Positions 37,301 to 49,003 of a DNA stretch of 64,000 bases are shown in pieces (position 1 is the first letter of the stretch; every line of letters starts with the position of its first letter). Below the pieces are notes generated by a model. That model searched no databases. It was not told where the DNA came from and saw only the letters and a program-made list of their open reading frames with translations. Origin of the DNA: Acanthosepion esculentum (Eukaryota; Mollusca; Cephalopoda; Sepiida; Sepiidae); NCBI GenBank assembly GCA_964036315.1, contig OZ038511.1:1856126-1920125 (forward strand), given 5' to 3'. The translations under genes and the position numbers were made by a program.

Positions 37301-37470
37301 AAAGGACAATAAAATGTGTATCAGGAAGACAGAAGATGGTAATTATCATTGCATTTGAGGGTTGTAGGTGGCAGGAAAACAAAAGATCAAAAGGGAGTTC
37401 CACAAGTGATAAGTGTGAGAAAAGAAACTATTAGAATAGAATATGTGGTTGCATCTAGCTACTTTAGCAG
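29125..37470. other. 3' flank / possible long 3' UTR, gene-poor with microsatellites
   Basis: No coding region is supported. (AT)n tracts lie at 31352-31403, 32405-32431, 34105-34146 and 34333-34393; the last runs into (TG)n. AATAAA occurs many times by composition. One in less AT-only context (aaataaatatg near 36747) is followed by a T/G-containing stretch and could be a distal poly(A) site. I cannot place the true 3' end of the peptidase transcript. Confidence 0.45.
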
Positions 37471-37479
37471 TAAGATGGG

Positions 37480-37720
37480 GAGATCTAGTTCAGTTGAGGC
37501 ACCAGGGAGGAAAACTCATCAGAACAATTGCCATGAAAATATTTGTAGAAGAGACAGAGTGAAGCTATGTCATGGCAGTGACTGAAATCGAGATGCCAGG
37601 TCAGGATTGATTTCAATACAGACCCACTTTGAATTTTGTCAAAAATCGAGATATATGCATAGTAGGAGCACCAGACCAGATATGATAGCAATATTCAAAG
37701 ATAGAAAATAAATTCAGTAA
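37480..37720 (-). pseudogene. LINE ORF2 tail fragment (same family as 1-420)
   Basis: On the - strand the frames read EYCYHIWSGAPTMHISRFLT, then LFYKYFHGNCSDEFSSLVPQ. They align with 29-230 of this window on the opposite strand. This is the post-RT tail of a Jockey/CR1-like LINE. Stops are present, so it is a dead 5'-truncated copy. Confidence 0.75.
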
Positions 37721-37734
37721 ATATACAAAGATAG

Positions 37735-38262
37735 AAAGGGGTACAAGATAAGGATGTTTCTTCTCACCTGATGTATTCAACCTATACAGTGAGTTGATTC
37801 TGAGAGAATTAGAAATCCTACCAGGATTCATTATTGCCAGCCACAATCTTAACATAAAATATGCAGATGACAGTGTTGATAGTAGAAAAAGGAAGGAAAC
37901 TATAAAAAATCCAACAGAAGGTAGTGAAGGAAAGCAAGAAGGACTAAACATCAATTACAAGAATCCAGAATGCATGGTTATTAACAAAAGTAACAGCCTG
38001 GCATGCAAATGGAAAATACAAAAATCAAACAAGTACAACAATTTAAATATCTGGGAATTGTCTTAAGAAAGAGTAGAAAGTGTGATACTGAAATCTGAAG
38101 GGTCATTGGGATTGCAAAAGAAGCCTTCCAAAAGGCTAAACAAAACATTAAGAAAGAAAAATTTCATTAGAAACAAAGAAAAAAGTACTGAACTGTTCTG
38201 TAATATCAGTCCTATATGGTAGCAAATGCTGAATAATTATTTCAAATATGAAGAGACTGTTG
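37735..38262 (+). pseudogene. LINE reverse-transcriptase relic, palm and thumb
   Basis: From about 37740, + frames give GCFFSPDVFNLYSELILREL, LPGFIIASHNLNIKYADDS, KEGLNINYKNPECMVINK-like sequence, NNLNIWELS, LGLQKKPSKRLNKTLRKKNF and a conserved YGS/K tail. KYADD is the catalytic RT box with both aspartates kept. The rest of the ORF resumes near 39510, so about 1.25 kb of other DNA splits it. Frameshifts are present. It belongs to a different LINE group (RTE/craniofacial-development-protein-like annotations) from the fragment just upstream. Confidence 0.75.
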
Positions 38263-39509
38263 GCTTTCTTCATATGAGAGACAAATATGCAACATTAATC
38301 CACCTCTCACTAAAGCCTATTGTGGGCAGCCTCTGCCCACCTTGACCTTTAATAAGTATAAGCTTAAAGTAAGCAACCAGATGTTGATTATGTACCAATA
38401 ATGTAGGACATTTATTGAACAGAGTACTGTTTAATTGTAACAGAATAAGGTTTTAAATATTGTATACTTTTTAATTTGTTTGAATTTATGAGTAAATAAT
38501 ATTACACACTGATGTATTTGAACCATAATCCTCTTGGTTGTTATAGTCATGTTTTGTAACTATAACAAAGATGTAAACAGTTCAAATAAATCAGTAGAGA
38601 ATAATTCTTTTTAAAATATTAAGGAGTCACACTAATTATAACAGCAGAGTATAAACTGTATAAAAATAAAATTGAAATTGATGCTGTAAAGAAAATTGCA
38701 TACTACAATGGGGTATTGATACAAGAAAAAATAAAACTTGATTGATACATCGGTGTATAAATAAAGGATTATTATGGATAATAATGATGAAAAGGGAGAA
38801 GTAAACATGGCTGGCACACTCATTTTTCATTCAGATGCATTTTTACACATTTCATTTTGTTGGAAGGATTTGCTTTTGTTTAAGCAGCAACTTGAAAAGA
38901 TACTAACAGTGTGCTATCTAGATCAGCAATGACTAATGCAGCCATAAAACATTCTCTACCTACAAGGTAGGTTGGTTTTTTTCTTTTTTAAATTTTTTTA
39001 TGGATGATATGGACTTTGAAAAGAGGGATACAAAAAATGTGAAACGGAAAAGGACCCCCCCCCCCAAAAGTAAGTTTTATGAGGAATAAAATAACAAATC
39101 AGAGAAAAAAAATAAATAAAAAGATTGACAAGTAGACTGCTCCTTCACACACTTGGAACACTTCCTGGTTTCATTGATGTAGCAGTACTTATGTACCTAG
39201 ACAAGGTACCTGTTGGGATCCTTTTAAAATTTCCTTTCATAAGTTTTTACTCACAATAAAAAAGATCCATGAGAAAAATAATTTCTGGTTCAATACACTA
39301 CATTCAAAATTAGCTCAACATGAAGATATATAAAAATAAAATTATTTTTCAGCCAATGAAAAATTTAAAAGAAACATTTGTCTGATTAACTTTTATAGAA
39401 ACACCTTTTAAAAGATAGTACACTTAATAGCAGCCATACACAGAATGAACAGAACAGTGGAAAAGTTAGAAATCACACTACCTCATTTGAGCTTAGAAGC
39501 ACTCTCCTT
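38263..39509. other. Unidentified 1.25-kb insertion splitting a LINE relic
   Basis: The flanking RT reading stops near 38262 and continues near 39510. The interior is AT-rich and carries small hairpins (gggcag/ctgccc near 38327-38341, acctac/gtaggt near 38960) and an 11-C run at 39055-39065. No ORF or clear terminal repeats were identified. Confidence 0.45.
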
Positions 39510-39790
39510 ACCACAATGATAGTGAGAAACCTGATGCTGAGAATATCATGGACTGAACATGTGAGCAATGACAAAGTTTTAGAGAAAATGGAAAGAAAAA
39601 GGACACTTAATATCAGGAAGAGAGTTGTAATTTATAGGGCACATAAAGGAAAATAGTGCATATTCTACCTAACAAACTTGAGTAAATGGTTGGCCAACAG
39701 AACAAGGTTAGCAAAAGAAACTTTATTAAGCGCTACAAAGGACAGGAAATTGTGGAGAGCCATAATCACCTACACCATGAAGGTGTAGCG
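39510..39790 (+). pseudogene. LINE RT relic, C-terminal continuation
   Basis: + frames read NLMLRISWTEHVSNDKVLEK, MERKRTL, then YLTNLSKWLANRTRLAKETL and SATKDRKLWRAII. This is the post-RT segment that normally follows the KYADD domain seen at 37.8 kb. It is broken by frame shifts and ends at the border of the LTR-rich island. Confidence 0.75.
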
Positions 39791-40735
39791 GTATTGACGG
39801 CGTAAATCAACCTGCACATTTTTTACTTTACGAATGTTTAAGCAAACAAAAAGCAAACAAGAGAAAAAACACAAGAAAATAACATTTAATAATAGGTACA
39901 ATATTTATATAATCAACAGTTTTTTTTTTAATATGAGTTACTTCCCTTTGACTGGGTTAAAGATTTTACTACTAAATATTTTTTACCCGAGCTCACAAAA
40001 ATTGAAATAACTTGTTGCTCAAAATGTTCACTAAAAGAGAGTTTAAAGAATCCTGTAAAGCTGAAAATATGTTGATAAACTTTTAGCTTTAAAGAAGTTG
40101 GAGAAGTGAATGTTCCGTAAACGTCTAATTTGTTTTCGTTGCTCGTAGTGGAATGTATTGTTCGTAATGTTTGTAATTTAAGTTTCGTAAGATTCAATAG
40201 CGTGATTGAATAGTTATTAGTAAATTGCAGAAGAAGTTGGTGAGTGAGTTGAAAATTTAGCTTGAATTACAGTGAAGTTATTTCATGTTAAAGAATTTGA
40301 GATTCTAACTTTGTACTTCGCTGCAGTAATGATACAAGCGTCGTGAACTCGTTTAGCAAATGCTAGTCGTCGTAAATTCTCACTGACTGGGTTCGCTCGT
40401 ACATTCAATTTATGTTTTTTTAATCACGTGACAGGATCCTGAAAGCATTGTTTGTTCGTCAGGTCAAAAACTAGTTTGATGCTATTCGGACGTAGTGGTG
40501 AGCAGGTAAATTGTTTTTTTTAATATTTGTTAACCACTCAGGAAGCGCCTTACAAAACTCAGTCTGGAGCCTGATATGTTTTGTTTTGCTCATTGAGAAC
40601 AAATGTACGTGAAGATAAGCGAGATAATTTTAATATTTATTGTCCAATGAGAAATTAAGGTTTTCAGAAAAAAAGTATGAAGCTGTGATCCACTTTTTGC
40701 ACGAAAATCGACATTGATGAAAAAGTAGTAGCGGA
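39785..40735. repeat. LTR C, copy 1 (BEL/Pao-associated, probably solo)
   Basis: The segment matches 57650-58434 over most of its length: ccctttgac, gagctcacaaaa, ctcaaaatgttcac, gaatgttccgtaa, aatcacgtgacag and an end gtagcggaatgcta. The 57.6-kb copy lies directly downstream of a BEL/Pao polyprotein relic and another partial copy lies upstream of it, so C is taken as that element's LTR. No internal region adjoins this copy. Exact ends are uncertain because no clean target duplication was found. Confidence 0.65.
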
Positions 40736-41106
40736 ATGCTAAAAAGGGACACATAGGAAATAACATTGAGAAAGAATGTTTTTAATTCAACCTTCATACA
40801 ATCCTTACTTCTTTACTACTTTCAGAACAACTCAAAAGCTACCTACTTTAAAAATATCTGATTTCCTCCAAGTTGAATTCACACAGAAATAACATTGCCA
40901 ACAAACCTTAATAAATTTTCCTTTACCAGATGCTTTAAATTCTAAAAAGTAAAAGGTATGTCAGTAAATAAATTTTATTATTGTCATATGTCGATGTAAC
41001 TGTTTTCTATTTTACCTTCTCAATAGAAATATCCAAAAGTTTCAACTCAACAAACCCTATTTCTCAAACTTAGTGGAATACGAAGGTAATGAGGGTGGTT
41101 TGCTAT
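40736..41106. other. No gene seen
   Basis: Spacer between LTR C copy 1 and LTR A copy 1. No match elsewhere in the window was noticed. Confidence 0.4.
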
Positions 41107-41728
41107 TGTTGGGATTGCTATGAATTGAGTGTGAAATCAGAAGGTTTTTTGTTACTAGAGTGATGAATTTGAAAGCATGTTCTTCACATTAATCACAACA
41201 AATAAAAGCATAGACGTACAAGTCGAATAAAACTCAATGCAAAAGTGAACAAAACAAAGGTGGATGTGCATTCAACTAGAAAATATCAAAAAATTATATA
41301 CAATTTTTACAAATAGAGAAAAGATTGTGTTTTGGTTATATGCAAGTTGACGAAGCTTGCATCAAGCATATTAAGTGAATTAAAGTTCAGCAATGTTCTT
41401 TTGTTTAGAAAATGTCCACATGTAATATTAAGGAAAATTTATCGAGAGATAAATTAGAAAGTAATGTATGTGAGATTTAAGTTGGTTTTGTTTTTTCTTG
41501 TTCTGACAGAATTGTTCACCCTGGACTGTATTTTCTTTTGTCTTATGCTAGAATTACAATTTTTGTTTAGTAGTGTAGTTAACACTTTTTTTAGAAAGTG
41601 TAATGAATTTAGAGAGAGACAGAAAGAGGTTGAAAGTTGAGTAAGGTATTGACGCGCGAAAAGTTCTTAAGTCAAAATGTAGACACGCGTGAATCTGTGT
41701 GGAATCTCTCTGAAGGCGAATTACTGAC
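41107..41728. repeat. LTR A, copy 1, left part
   Basis: It begins TGTTGGGATTGCTATGAATT, as does the solo copy at 52304, and stays alignable up to gcgaattactgac at 41728. The Tx1-like LINE then interrupts it; the remainder resumes after 48834. Confidence 0.8.
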
Positions 41729-42474
41729 AATATTTATTGCTGTAAATACAACAAATGTGGCACAATGCCAAAAGAGGGGGTGGGGAAAAGGACGGTCATC
41801 ATCTGTTTTAATTTTAAACTTAGCTAGCCACAACCACTGACCCAAACATACCAAACAATATTCCTATAACCAAAACAACACATTCATACTTACCTTTCTT
41901 ACTACACCCACCAAAATACTTCATTGTTCCAATGAAAATCCTAATTAACCCCATATGTACAAATAATGTCTGTGAAGGGGAGGGGAATAAAAATAACAAG
42001 TTAAAAGAACCCCAATGATTACATACAATATGACATAAAATTATTTACAAGAAAATAAACAAAATCATGTCAGTAATAAAACCCCACAAACCTTAAATGT
42101 GGCAGAAAAATCAGTTAACTAGACGAAATCGACGCGGGACTCTAAAAAATAGAGAAAACATTCATCCATCCCAAACACTCACACAGACATTCATTCATTC
42201 AGACACAACAACAAATACGAAAACACGCACGCGAAACGAAAGGCGCTACGCATCCACCAGAGAACTGAAATCACTGACCACCCAACGAGGGAGGGGATGG
42301 GGAGTTAAATTAAAGGAAAAAAAAGGGGAGACAGAAATAAAAGGGACCAATGAGCAAACACACCCTAGCTAAGTTTACTGGAAAAGAAAAGAAAAACTAA
42401 ACAATCAAAAACCTACTCTAGCCTAAATCCAGGGATGGGTTGCCCAAGTTCAACCCAGGAAAACATCTTGATGC
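41729..42474 (-). other. 3' UTR of the Tx1-like LINE
   Basis: Noncoding 746 bp after the ORF2 stop. Its last 300 bp recur, diverged, at 52114-52303 plus 53070-53191. There is an AATAAA close to the 3' terminus on the - strand and no A tail. Confidence 0.75.
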
Positions 42475-45400
42475 CTAACCGGTATAAAAATGCCACTCCA
42501 GGTCAGCCCCTTTTACTCGACACATACGCGCAAGATTCACCCACCTTTTGTCAAATTCTGATGAGGTGAGCCGCCGCCTTTCCGTCCTAATCTTGACTTT
42601 AAGCTGATGCTTAAAGAACAAGATCAGTTGGGAAGAAGTGAACTTCTCGCCCTCATAGAATTCCTTCTGACGCGTCGTCCAAATCATAACTCTCATAACA
42701 CCTAGTAAGCAAAAGAACACATAATGTTCAGCCTTCGTTATCTGCGGCACCACATTGCTACAAACAGAACTGGCCTCAAGGACAAATAACTTTCCCTGCA
42801 GCATGCGAACCATGAGGCCTTCAACAAACTTGCACAACGGCACTACCGCCTTGCAATGAAAGAAGGCGTGACCAATGGTCTCGAGCTCTCCAGTACAGCG
42901 ACGGCAGTTCAGATATTTCTCTAAGCCTGCTGAACAAAGTCTCTTGGTGACCCAGAGGGCCCCACGAATCACCAACCAGGTGAGTGATGCCTCATCATTA
43001 TTGAAGCATTTCAACCCAGGCGCCCAAGGCTATATCGAGCGAGCCTCCTGCTTCGTAAGACCGAGCTCGTCAATCAGATCATCCTGAACGGCACCACTAA
43101 CTAACACTTGATACAATGCCCTACGAGACAACGTCTGGACGTTGGAGAGGCCATCTGACACCCGTGAGAGGCCTTTCAGAGCATGACGACATTCGCAGTA
43201 GAAGGAGCATTCGGCTCGGGGTGTGCGGCCGGCCCCATCCCGGTACGAGTGCACACTTCTCAGGAATGGGAAATGTTTACGGACGTCTTCCTTCCAGAAG
43301 GCGCCCTCATCCGATCCGCGACACATTCGGTCTAGAAAGTTGACGAATCTCAATGCTAGGCATACCCAGTCCGCCCTCAGAGGGATGAAGGCAACAGATC
43401 TTGCGAGATACCATAGCGGCTTTGTCTCTCCACAAGAAAGAGAACAAGAGCCTTACTAATGATATTAGTCTGGTAGACGGGAGTGGAAGTACAGAGAGTC
43501 GGTAAAGGAGAATCTGGTAGATGTGTGAAACACATACTTCCGCCCTCCCCTTCAAGGAAAGCCTCCTCTGAGACCACAGATTAACCGCGATCTCGGCCTT
43601 CCCTTGTACCTCCGACCAATTCATTTCCAAATGGAGATCAGGACCGAACCAAACGCCGAGTATCTTGATCGGCCTATCCGTCCAGAGGAAAGGTCCGGGA
43701 AGAGAAACTCTCTTCCACGGACCCAACCGCAAGCCAACAGACTTATCGCGGTTGATCTTGGCCCCTGTCACCATCTCATAACCACTGATCTCTTTGCTGA
43801 CTTCGTCAATCTCGGCTCTGCTCGACACAAGAACCGAAACGTCGTCAGCATAAGCAGAATACCTGTCTGATGTGGTAGACCCAGGCAAGGAAATTCCGCG
43901 CAGGACCGGATTCGCCTTTAACTTGCGAAGGAAAGGTTCCAAAGCAAGAACGTAAAGGAAAGGCGAAAGCGGACAACCTTGACGAATGGAGCAAGACAAT
44001 ACAAAAGGCTTCGATCTTACCCCATTCACCTCCACCTGCGCATTGGGGTTCGCATACAAAAAGTCCAGGAGCGAAAGTAGGCTCCGAAACCGGCCGCCGA
44101 AAGGACAGCCTCCAGAAACCGATGGTCAACCCTATTGAAGGCCTTGGACTGATCTAAATTGATCAGCGCGGCTTCAGTGTCGACTTGTTCAAAGATCAAG
44201 CGTACCATATGCAGGTTATCCTGAATAGTCCTGCCCTTCACAGCACAAGTCTGTTCGGAGCCAATCAGACTAGACAGGACAAGCTGCAAACGGTTGGCTA
44301 AGATCTTCGCCCAAATCTTTAACTCTGTGTTTAACATAGTCAAAGGGCGAATGTTATTTATCCCATCCCGTTCTTGTCCTTACGCAGCAACTTGATCACA
44401 CCCCTGGTGAAGCGTTGGGGTATAGACCACTGCTTCATCCAGTTGTTGAAGATCAGTTCCAGCAAAGGAACAAAAACGGGCACTGCCTCAAGTAAACTTC
44501 GTAGGGAAGACCATCTAGTCCCGGAGATTTATCTAGGCCAACCTACTTCAGCGCTTCCCAGATTTCCGACTCTGTGATGGGACCCTCGCAACCAGCCGCT
44601 TCAGCTGCCCCGAGGCAAGTAAAGTTGGCTAAATAGGCGTCGAACCGAGCAGGGCCCAGACCGGGATCCCCGGTGAAAAGATCCTGAAAGTAGCCTCGAA
44701 AAACCTCGCTTATGTCCGCGTTTGTAGTCACGGTCCGATTATCCAGCAATGTGACGCACGCGATATGTTGCCGAGCAGCGTTCCGATTTTCCTCTGCACG
44801 CAGTTCAGCGGCCATATTCATCGCCCTAGAAGACATTCTTTTTAAGCTTGATCCTTCTTGATAAGCAAGGAGAACAACTCTGCCTTAGCTAAGGCTATTT
44901 CCCCACTATTACGGGATTTCACTGCCTGATCTTTTAAAGCCGTTTCCGCCGCTAATCTATCTAGATTGAGTCGACGACTAAAATCGGCAGCAAACGTTCT
45001 AATTTGGAATTTTAATTTATCCCACCAGGCATTCCCTAAAACCGCCCCCATCATTTCCCTCTGTATCATTAGTAGCAGCTGGTCCCGGAAATCCTGCTCA
45101 CCAAATAGTGAGCAGTTTAATTTCCAGTACCCAGCCAACCTAACCTTAGGCTTATCTAAGTTTACACGGGCCCGGACAAGCCTATGATCCGTATAAACTA
45201 TATAATGGAAGCTTGGACACCCTAAGAGCCCTACATCGACTTTCCTAACTAAATGTCGGTCGAGGTAGCTCGCAAGCGTCCCAGGAGCCGAGTTGCCACT
45301 ATTTGTCCAAGTCCATGCTACCTCCCGAGGGTGCTCATTCCGGAACTTATCGACAAGATCAAACCCGCCGATAAAGTCCCGAAATGGTTTCACATCAGGA

Positions 45401-45733
45401 TTGTTAGTACTCGGTTTTTGCCCTATACGATCTATATCGGGGTCAAGGACGGCATTCCAATCCCCCGCTAAAACTACCCGACGAGATGTCGTCAAAAACG
45501 GCTCGATCTGCCGAAACAAAGCAGGTCGCTCAGAATGGTTATTGGGCGCATAAACCCCAATGAGTCGTAGAGCCTTATCCTTTATGGTAATATCCAGCAC
45601 GCAAAGCCTGCCCGCCGGATCTACGCACACAACAAACATTCACCCCGAGGCGCTGAAGGTCACGAGAGAGCCTCGCCCTGCGAGACTCGGACCTCAGGCC
45701 CCGCACATTTAAACTTGCTAACCAGAGAGCCAT
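42475..45733 (-). pseudogene. LINE ORF2: endonuclease, reverse transcriptase and C-terminal domain
   Basis: The ATG at 45733 (-) opens MALWLASLNVRGLRSESRRA, the first strand of an APE endonuclease. The reading then jumps to VDPAGRLCVLDI, GVYAPNN, VVLAGDWNAVLDPDIDRIG and YTDHRLV. The stretch that should hold the catalytic Glu (QETH-type) is missing. RT blocks follow: MNMAAELRAEENRNAARQ linker, NTELKIWAKILANRL, EQTCAVKGRTIQDNLHMV, LDQSKAFNRVDHRFL, IRQGCPLSPFLYVLALEPFL, YSAYADDVSVLVSS, and LGVWFGP. YADD keeps both catalytic aspartates. The C-terminal domain includes CRRCTGELETIGHAFFHC (a C-x2-C and H-x4-H-type zinc pattern) and ends HFYTG before the stop at 42475. Breaks near 44540, 44050 and 43340 split it. 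It would prime reverse transcription at a nicked target. Confidence 0.85.
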
Positions 45734-45745
45734 AGTGAAGATCGG

Positions 45746-47955
45746 TTAGTGTTGAAGTACTGGTTTGAATATGGCCGGGGTAAGGATACCAACAGACTCT
45801 CCCATAGACCCATGGCCCATCTCAGTCTTGATGGTACCGTCTTGGGAGATTCCACCGATATCCCAGGGAAATGTCACTTTTAGTGCTCTATACAGGGATG
45901 GGTGAACTAAAACGGGGACCCTCCCTGCACAAAATTGTTTTAAATTTTTTAACTGTTGGTTTTGAACAATTGCGATTGGTAGAGCCAACTTATAAGACAT
46001 GATAGTCTCATCAAGCATTGCCCAAATCTGCTTTGCTCCAGCTCCTGTTCTTATTACTGTAAGAACCCTTTGGGCAAGGGGGAAATTTTGAGGTACTTCA
46101 ATGTCCTGATCGGCAAACTGCCTTATAGAAAGCAAATACTTGAGGTCTTTTATCCGGTTCCCATACGCCCGGGCTTTCTCAGCTTGGGCAGGGGAAATGC
46201 GATAAACATCCTCTTCTGTGTTGAAAATGAGCTTCTGTGCCTTTTTCTTTTTAAGCTCCTGTGTGGGGCTTCTTTGCCGTTTTGAAGAGGGGGGAGGCAT
46301 TTCTGTTTTTTTAACAGGGGAAGGACTGGGAGTATGCAAAGAGGTATGGGGGATCTTTGTTTAACAGGGGAAGGGCTGGGAGTATGAAGGAGTGTGTGAA
46401 AGGATCTATCTTTATAGGGGCTGGGATCTCTACTGGGAGGACGAGATTTAGACGGTGTTGTTAGAGGGGAAGTTTTCTTTTTGGGTGAAGGTGCGGGCCG
46501 GGCCGAGGACGTGGAAGGAAACTGTTTTTGTTGATCTAACTTCATTTTTAGGACCTTTATTTTTTCAGACTTTTCGTAAGCAGGATCGTATTTCCTTTTA
46601 TTGGTCTTTAAAGGATTGCTGAGATACCGGGGCATCACCCTTAACGTTTGCCAGAGGGAGTGGGACTGTGTGTTTCTTTCGTCTTTGGGGCTTCAGGGGA
46701 CTGAGGGCCCGCTGTCTGGCGCTTCCATCTGGCCTTACCAGCTACCAGCTACCAGCCATTCCCCCTCTCCCTTCTCCGCAACTGCACTAGCAGCGGGCGA
46801 AGGCTCTTTGGGGAATGTGGCCTTAGATGTTTCGCTAACCGGAGGATTCATCGACCCGGTCCCGGAAGCTGGCACGCCCATTACAGGCGAGGCGGAAGGT
46901 AAAGACGCGGTCAGAGGGGGATTTTGGTCTAAAGGAGCTTGACTTCCAGAAGTCTTCTTCACTTGGCAGGAAGAGAAAAGGTGACCAGGCTTTCCACACT
47001 TCCAACATACAAGTTTGCGACCGGTCACAATGACCGGCAGCTTCAAGCGTCCAACATCCAGACAGTTGGGGATGGAGCGGAAAGCATTTTCATCCAACAT
47101 GATTTCAAAGCTCCACACCCCCCGTTCAGGCTATCGCAGGAAGCGCCCAGAATTTCGCCATACTGGGACAAAAAGCAGCGAGATGTTCCCCGATAACCTG
47201 ACGAGGGACCTCGTATATTGCTACAATGGTCCTTCGGCCTTCGTACTCCGTGCGCAAGTTAAATCTTTGGTTATTAAATCACGGGTCGATGCCGCAACGC
47301 AGTCTTCCGGCGTGGATAACAATACGTCCCACATGAAAAATTCGGCCCCCTTAACTATTCTGAGGGGCTTGATCCCCAAGGAGTCCAGTGCTTTCAACAA
47401 TGTGTTTTTCGTCGTGCGACAAATTTTGCGCGTACGCTTGTCGACGACGAAAACTGACACTATTCTTTTGTCAATTTTTCTCAATTCTATGAGGGTCTTC
47501 TAAGAGTCCACCTTCTACGATAAGGTGAGCATAACTCTTAGCTCGCTCCAAGAACTCCGCTAAATTGAAAATACAGTTTGGAGGGGACTTCCAACAAGAG
47601 GGCGATTCCCGGGCCTCTGAATTTTCCATTTTCTTGTCAATCTTTGAGGCACTATTGTCCTCCATACAATTTTCATTATTGCCATTTTGGGCATCCGTAC
47701 TTTTAGTGCTTTGGCCATTTTGGGCTTCCATGCTTTTAGTGCTTTGGCCATTATTGGCTTTAGTAGATTTACGGGGGGTATTTCCCATGACTTTATTCGG
47801 AGAAGTATCTGGAAGCACAGGGTACTCCTCTGTATCATCTTTATCGTTGTGCTTTTTCTTTGACAAAAGATGTTTTTTAACCGACCTTTTTAGGTCAGGG
47901 ATGACAAGTTTTTTCTTTTTTATAAGAAAGGACGAAGAATTTTTTTCTTCTCCAT
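45746..47955 (-). pseudogene. LINE ORF1: RNA-binding protein with CCHC knuckle
   Basis: It begins at the ATG at 47955 (-). An acidic/Asn-rich N-terminus has repeated NGQSTKS units (about 47690-47780), then SPPNCIFNLAEFLERAKSYA, an RRM-like region (VSVFVVDKRTRK, IKPLRIVKGAEFF, about 47484-47221) and FRSIPNCLDVGRLKLPVIV. CWKCGKPGHLFSSC (C-x2-C-x4-H-x4-C) follows near 47005. A Pro/Ser/Lys-rich stretch and a helical tail (DVYRISPAQAEKARAYG, LAQRVLTVIRTGAGAKQIW) end at 45746. Such ORF1 proteins coat LINE RNA. A 50-bp tandem duplication (46311-46410) and further shifts break the frame. Confidence 0.75.
46311..46410 (-). repeat. 50-bp tandem duplication in LINE ORF1
   Basis: ttaacagggg with gggagtatg recurs exactly 50 bp apart (46311-46336, 46361-46386). 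On the - strand it doubles an HTPSPSPVK motif. Fifty is not a multiple of three, so it shifts the frame. Confidence 0.75.
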
Positions 47956-48818
47956 TTTAAAAAAGGGGGGAGGGGAAGTGTGGTAAAAAACAAAGTACGC
48001 CTATAGACGGTGTGTGCAGGTGGGAAACCGAGATAAGTAAAGTTCGCATAATAGTGAAAAAAAAATGAATTAATTAATTACAAAAACAAAGAACAGATAA
48101 ATACAAAAATCACATGACAAACGAGAAAAAATAAAACAAGGTTCACCTAACGGCAAGAAAAGAATTAACACGTACAAAAATTAAAGGGCAAAATTTGCCT
48201 AATGGTGAAACAATAAATTTCAAAAAAGGAAAACACGAAAAGAAAAAGCGAAAACAAGTAAACAACAAAGAAATACGAAACTTACAAAAACAGACGGAGC
48301 TAGTTACAGAAACAATTGCTGACGCCAAAACAAATAAACAAAAGAAAATAGACAATACAAAGGTTAGAACAGAATAAATGGACAAATAGACAGAACAAGG
48401 GTTATTACGGAATAAATAGACAATACAAAAATGGAAACGAAAAACAAAACACAAAAAACTTAAAGGATATTAAAAGGAAAGAAATACAGAATTAACGGGT
48501 AGTTAATAAAGCAATAAACGGATAGGGGTTACAAACAAAAGAAAAACGAAGGTATATTTAAAAGAGAAATTAAGGAAAAATAAAATAAAAAAGAAAAATT
48601 GGAATAAAAAGAAAAAGGAGCAAAAATAAGGGGGGTAAAATTAAAAAATGTGGAGGAAAAAAAGGAAAAGAAAAAAAATCAAAATTTTTCAAAACAGTCG
48701 TAAAGAACAAAAGACAGTAATAAAGTCACACTTAACAGAAATACAGTTCAAACACAATCAGGGTAATTTCCAAAAAAATCGGATAGCAAAACAACGGAGT
48801 CAGTAAAGGTCAACAATC
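47956..48818 (-). other. 5' UTR of the Tx1-like LINE
   Basis: A/G-rich on the + strand (pyrimidine-rich on the coding strand), with no ORF of interest. It runs up to the target duplication at 48819 and presumably holds the internal promoter. Confidence 0.55.
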
Positions 48819-48834
48819 AAGGCGAATTACTGAC

Positions 48835-49003
48835 TGGTGTATTGGACTGAAATTCGTCCTTTTATTTACTTTGGGAAGCCAAAGTAGGCTCCGGCGAAAT
48901 TAGCGAAGAAAAAAGATTTTTGGCCATGGATACACATTCTAGGGTTGTCTCGACTAATAATAAACCGATTTCCACAATGTGTGGTGTTGATTGGTTGAAA
49001 CTA
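48835..49003. repeat. LTR A, copy 1, right part (cut short)
   Basis: It resumes LTR A after the LINE: gatacacatt, gtctcgac and gtgttgattggttg align with 52930-53005 of the solo copy. It stops about 65 bp before the expected end, abutting gypsy integrase sequence at about 49004, so the junction is a deletion point. Confidence 0.75.

Larger units (their letters stand above)
41729..48818 (-). mobile_element. Tx1/L1-like LINE, 7.1 kb, with 16-bp target duplication
   Basis: The element lies between two copies of aaggcgaattactgac (41713-41728 and 48819-48834), a 16-bp target-site duplication within LTR A. On the - strand it carries a 5' region, ORF1 with a zinc knuckle (47955 to about 45746), ORF2 with endonuclease and reverse transcriptase (45733 to 42475), and a 0.75-kb 3' UTR. 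The 3' end reads tacagcaataaatatt with no poly(A) tail. The truncated copy at 52114-53191 ends in the same way. It is near full length and carries several frame breaks, so it is probably inactive. Confidence 0.88.

Noticed and set aside
39055..39065. Poly-C run as a regulatory element
   Set aside because: Eleven C in isolation; a simple homopolymer with no supporting context.
47565..47960. Plus-strand frame of 131 codons
   Set aside because: It is the shadow of LINE ORF1 on the other strand; the ORF1 frame has the recognisable content.
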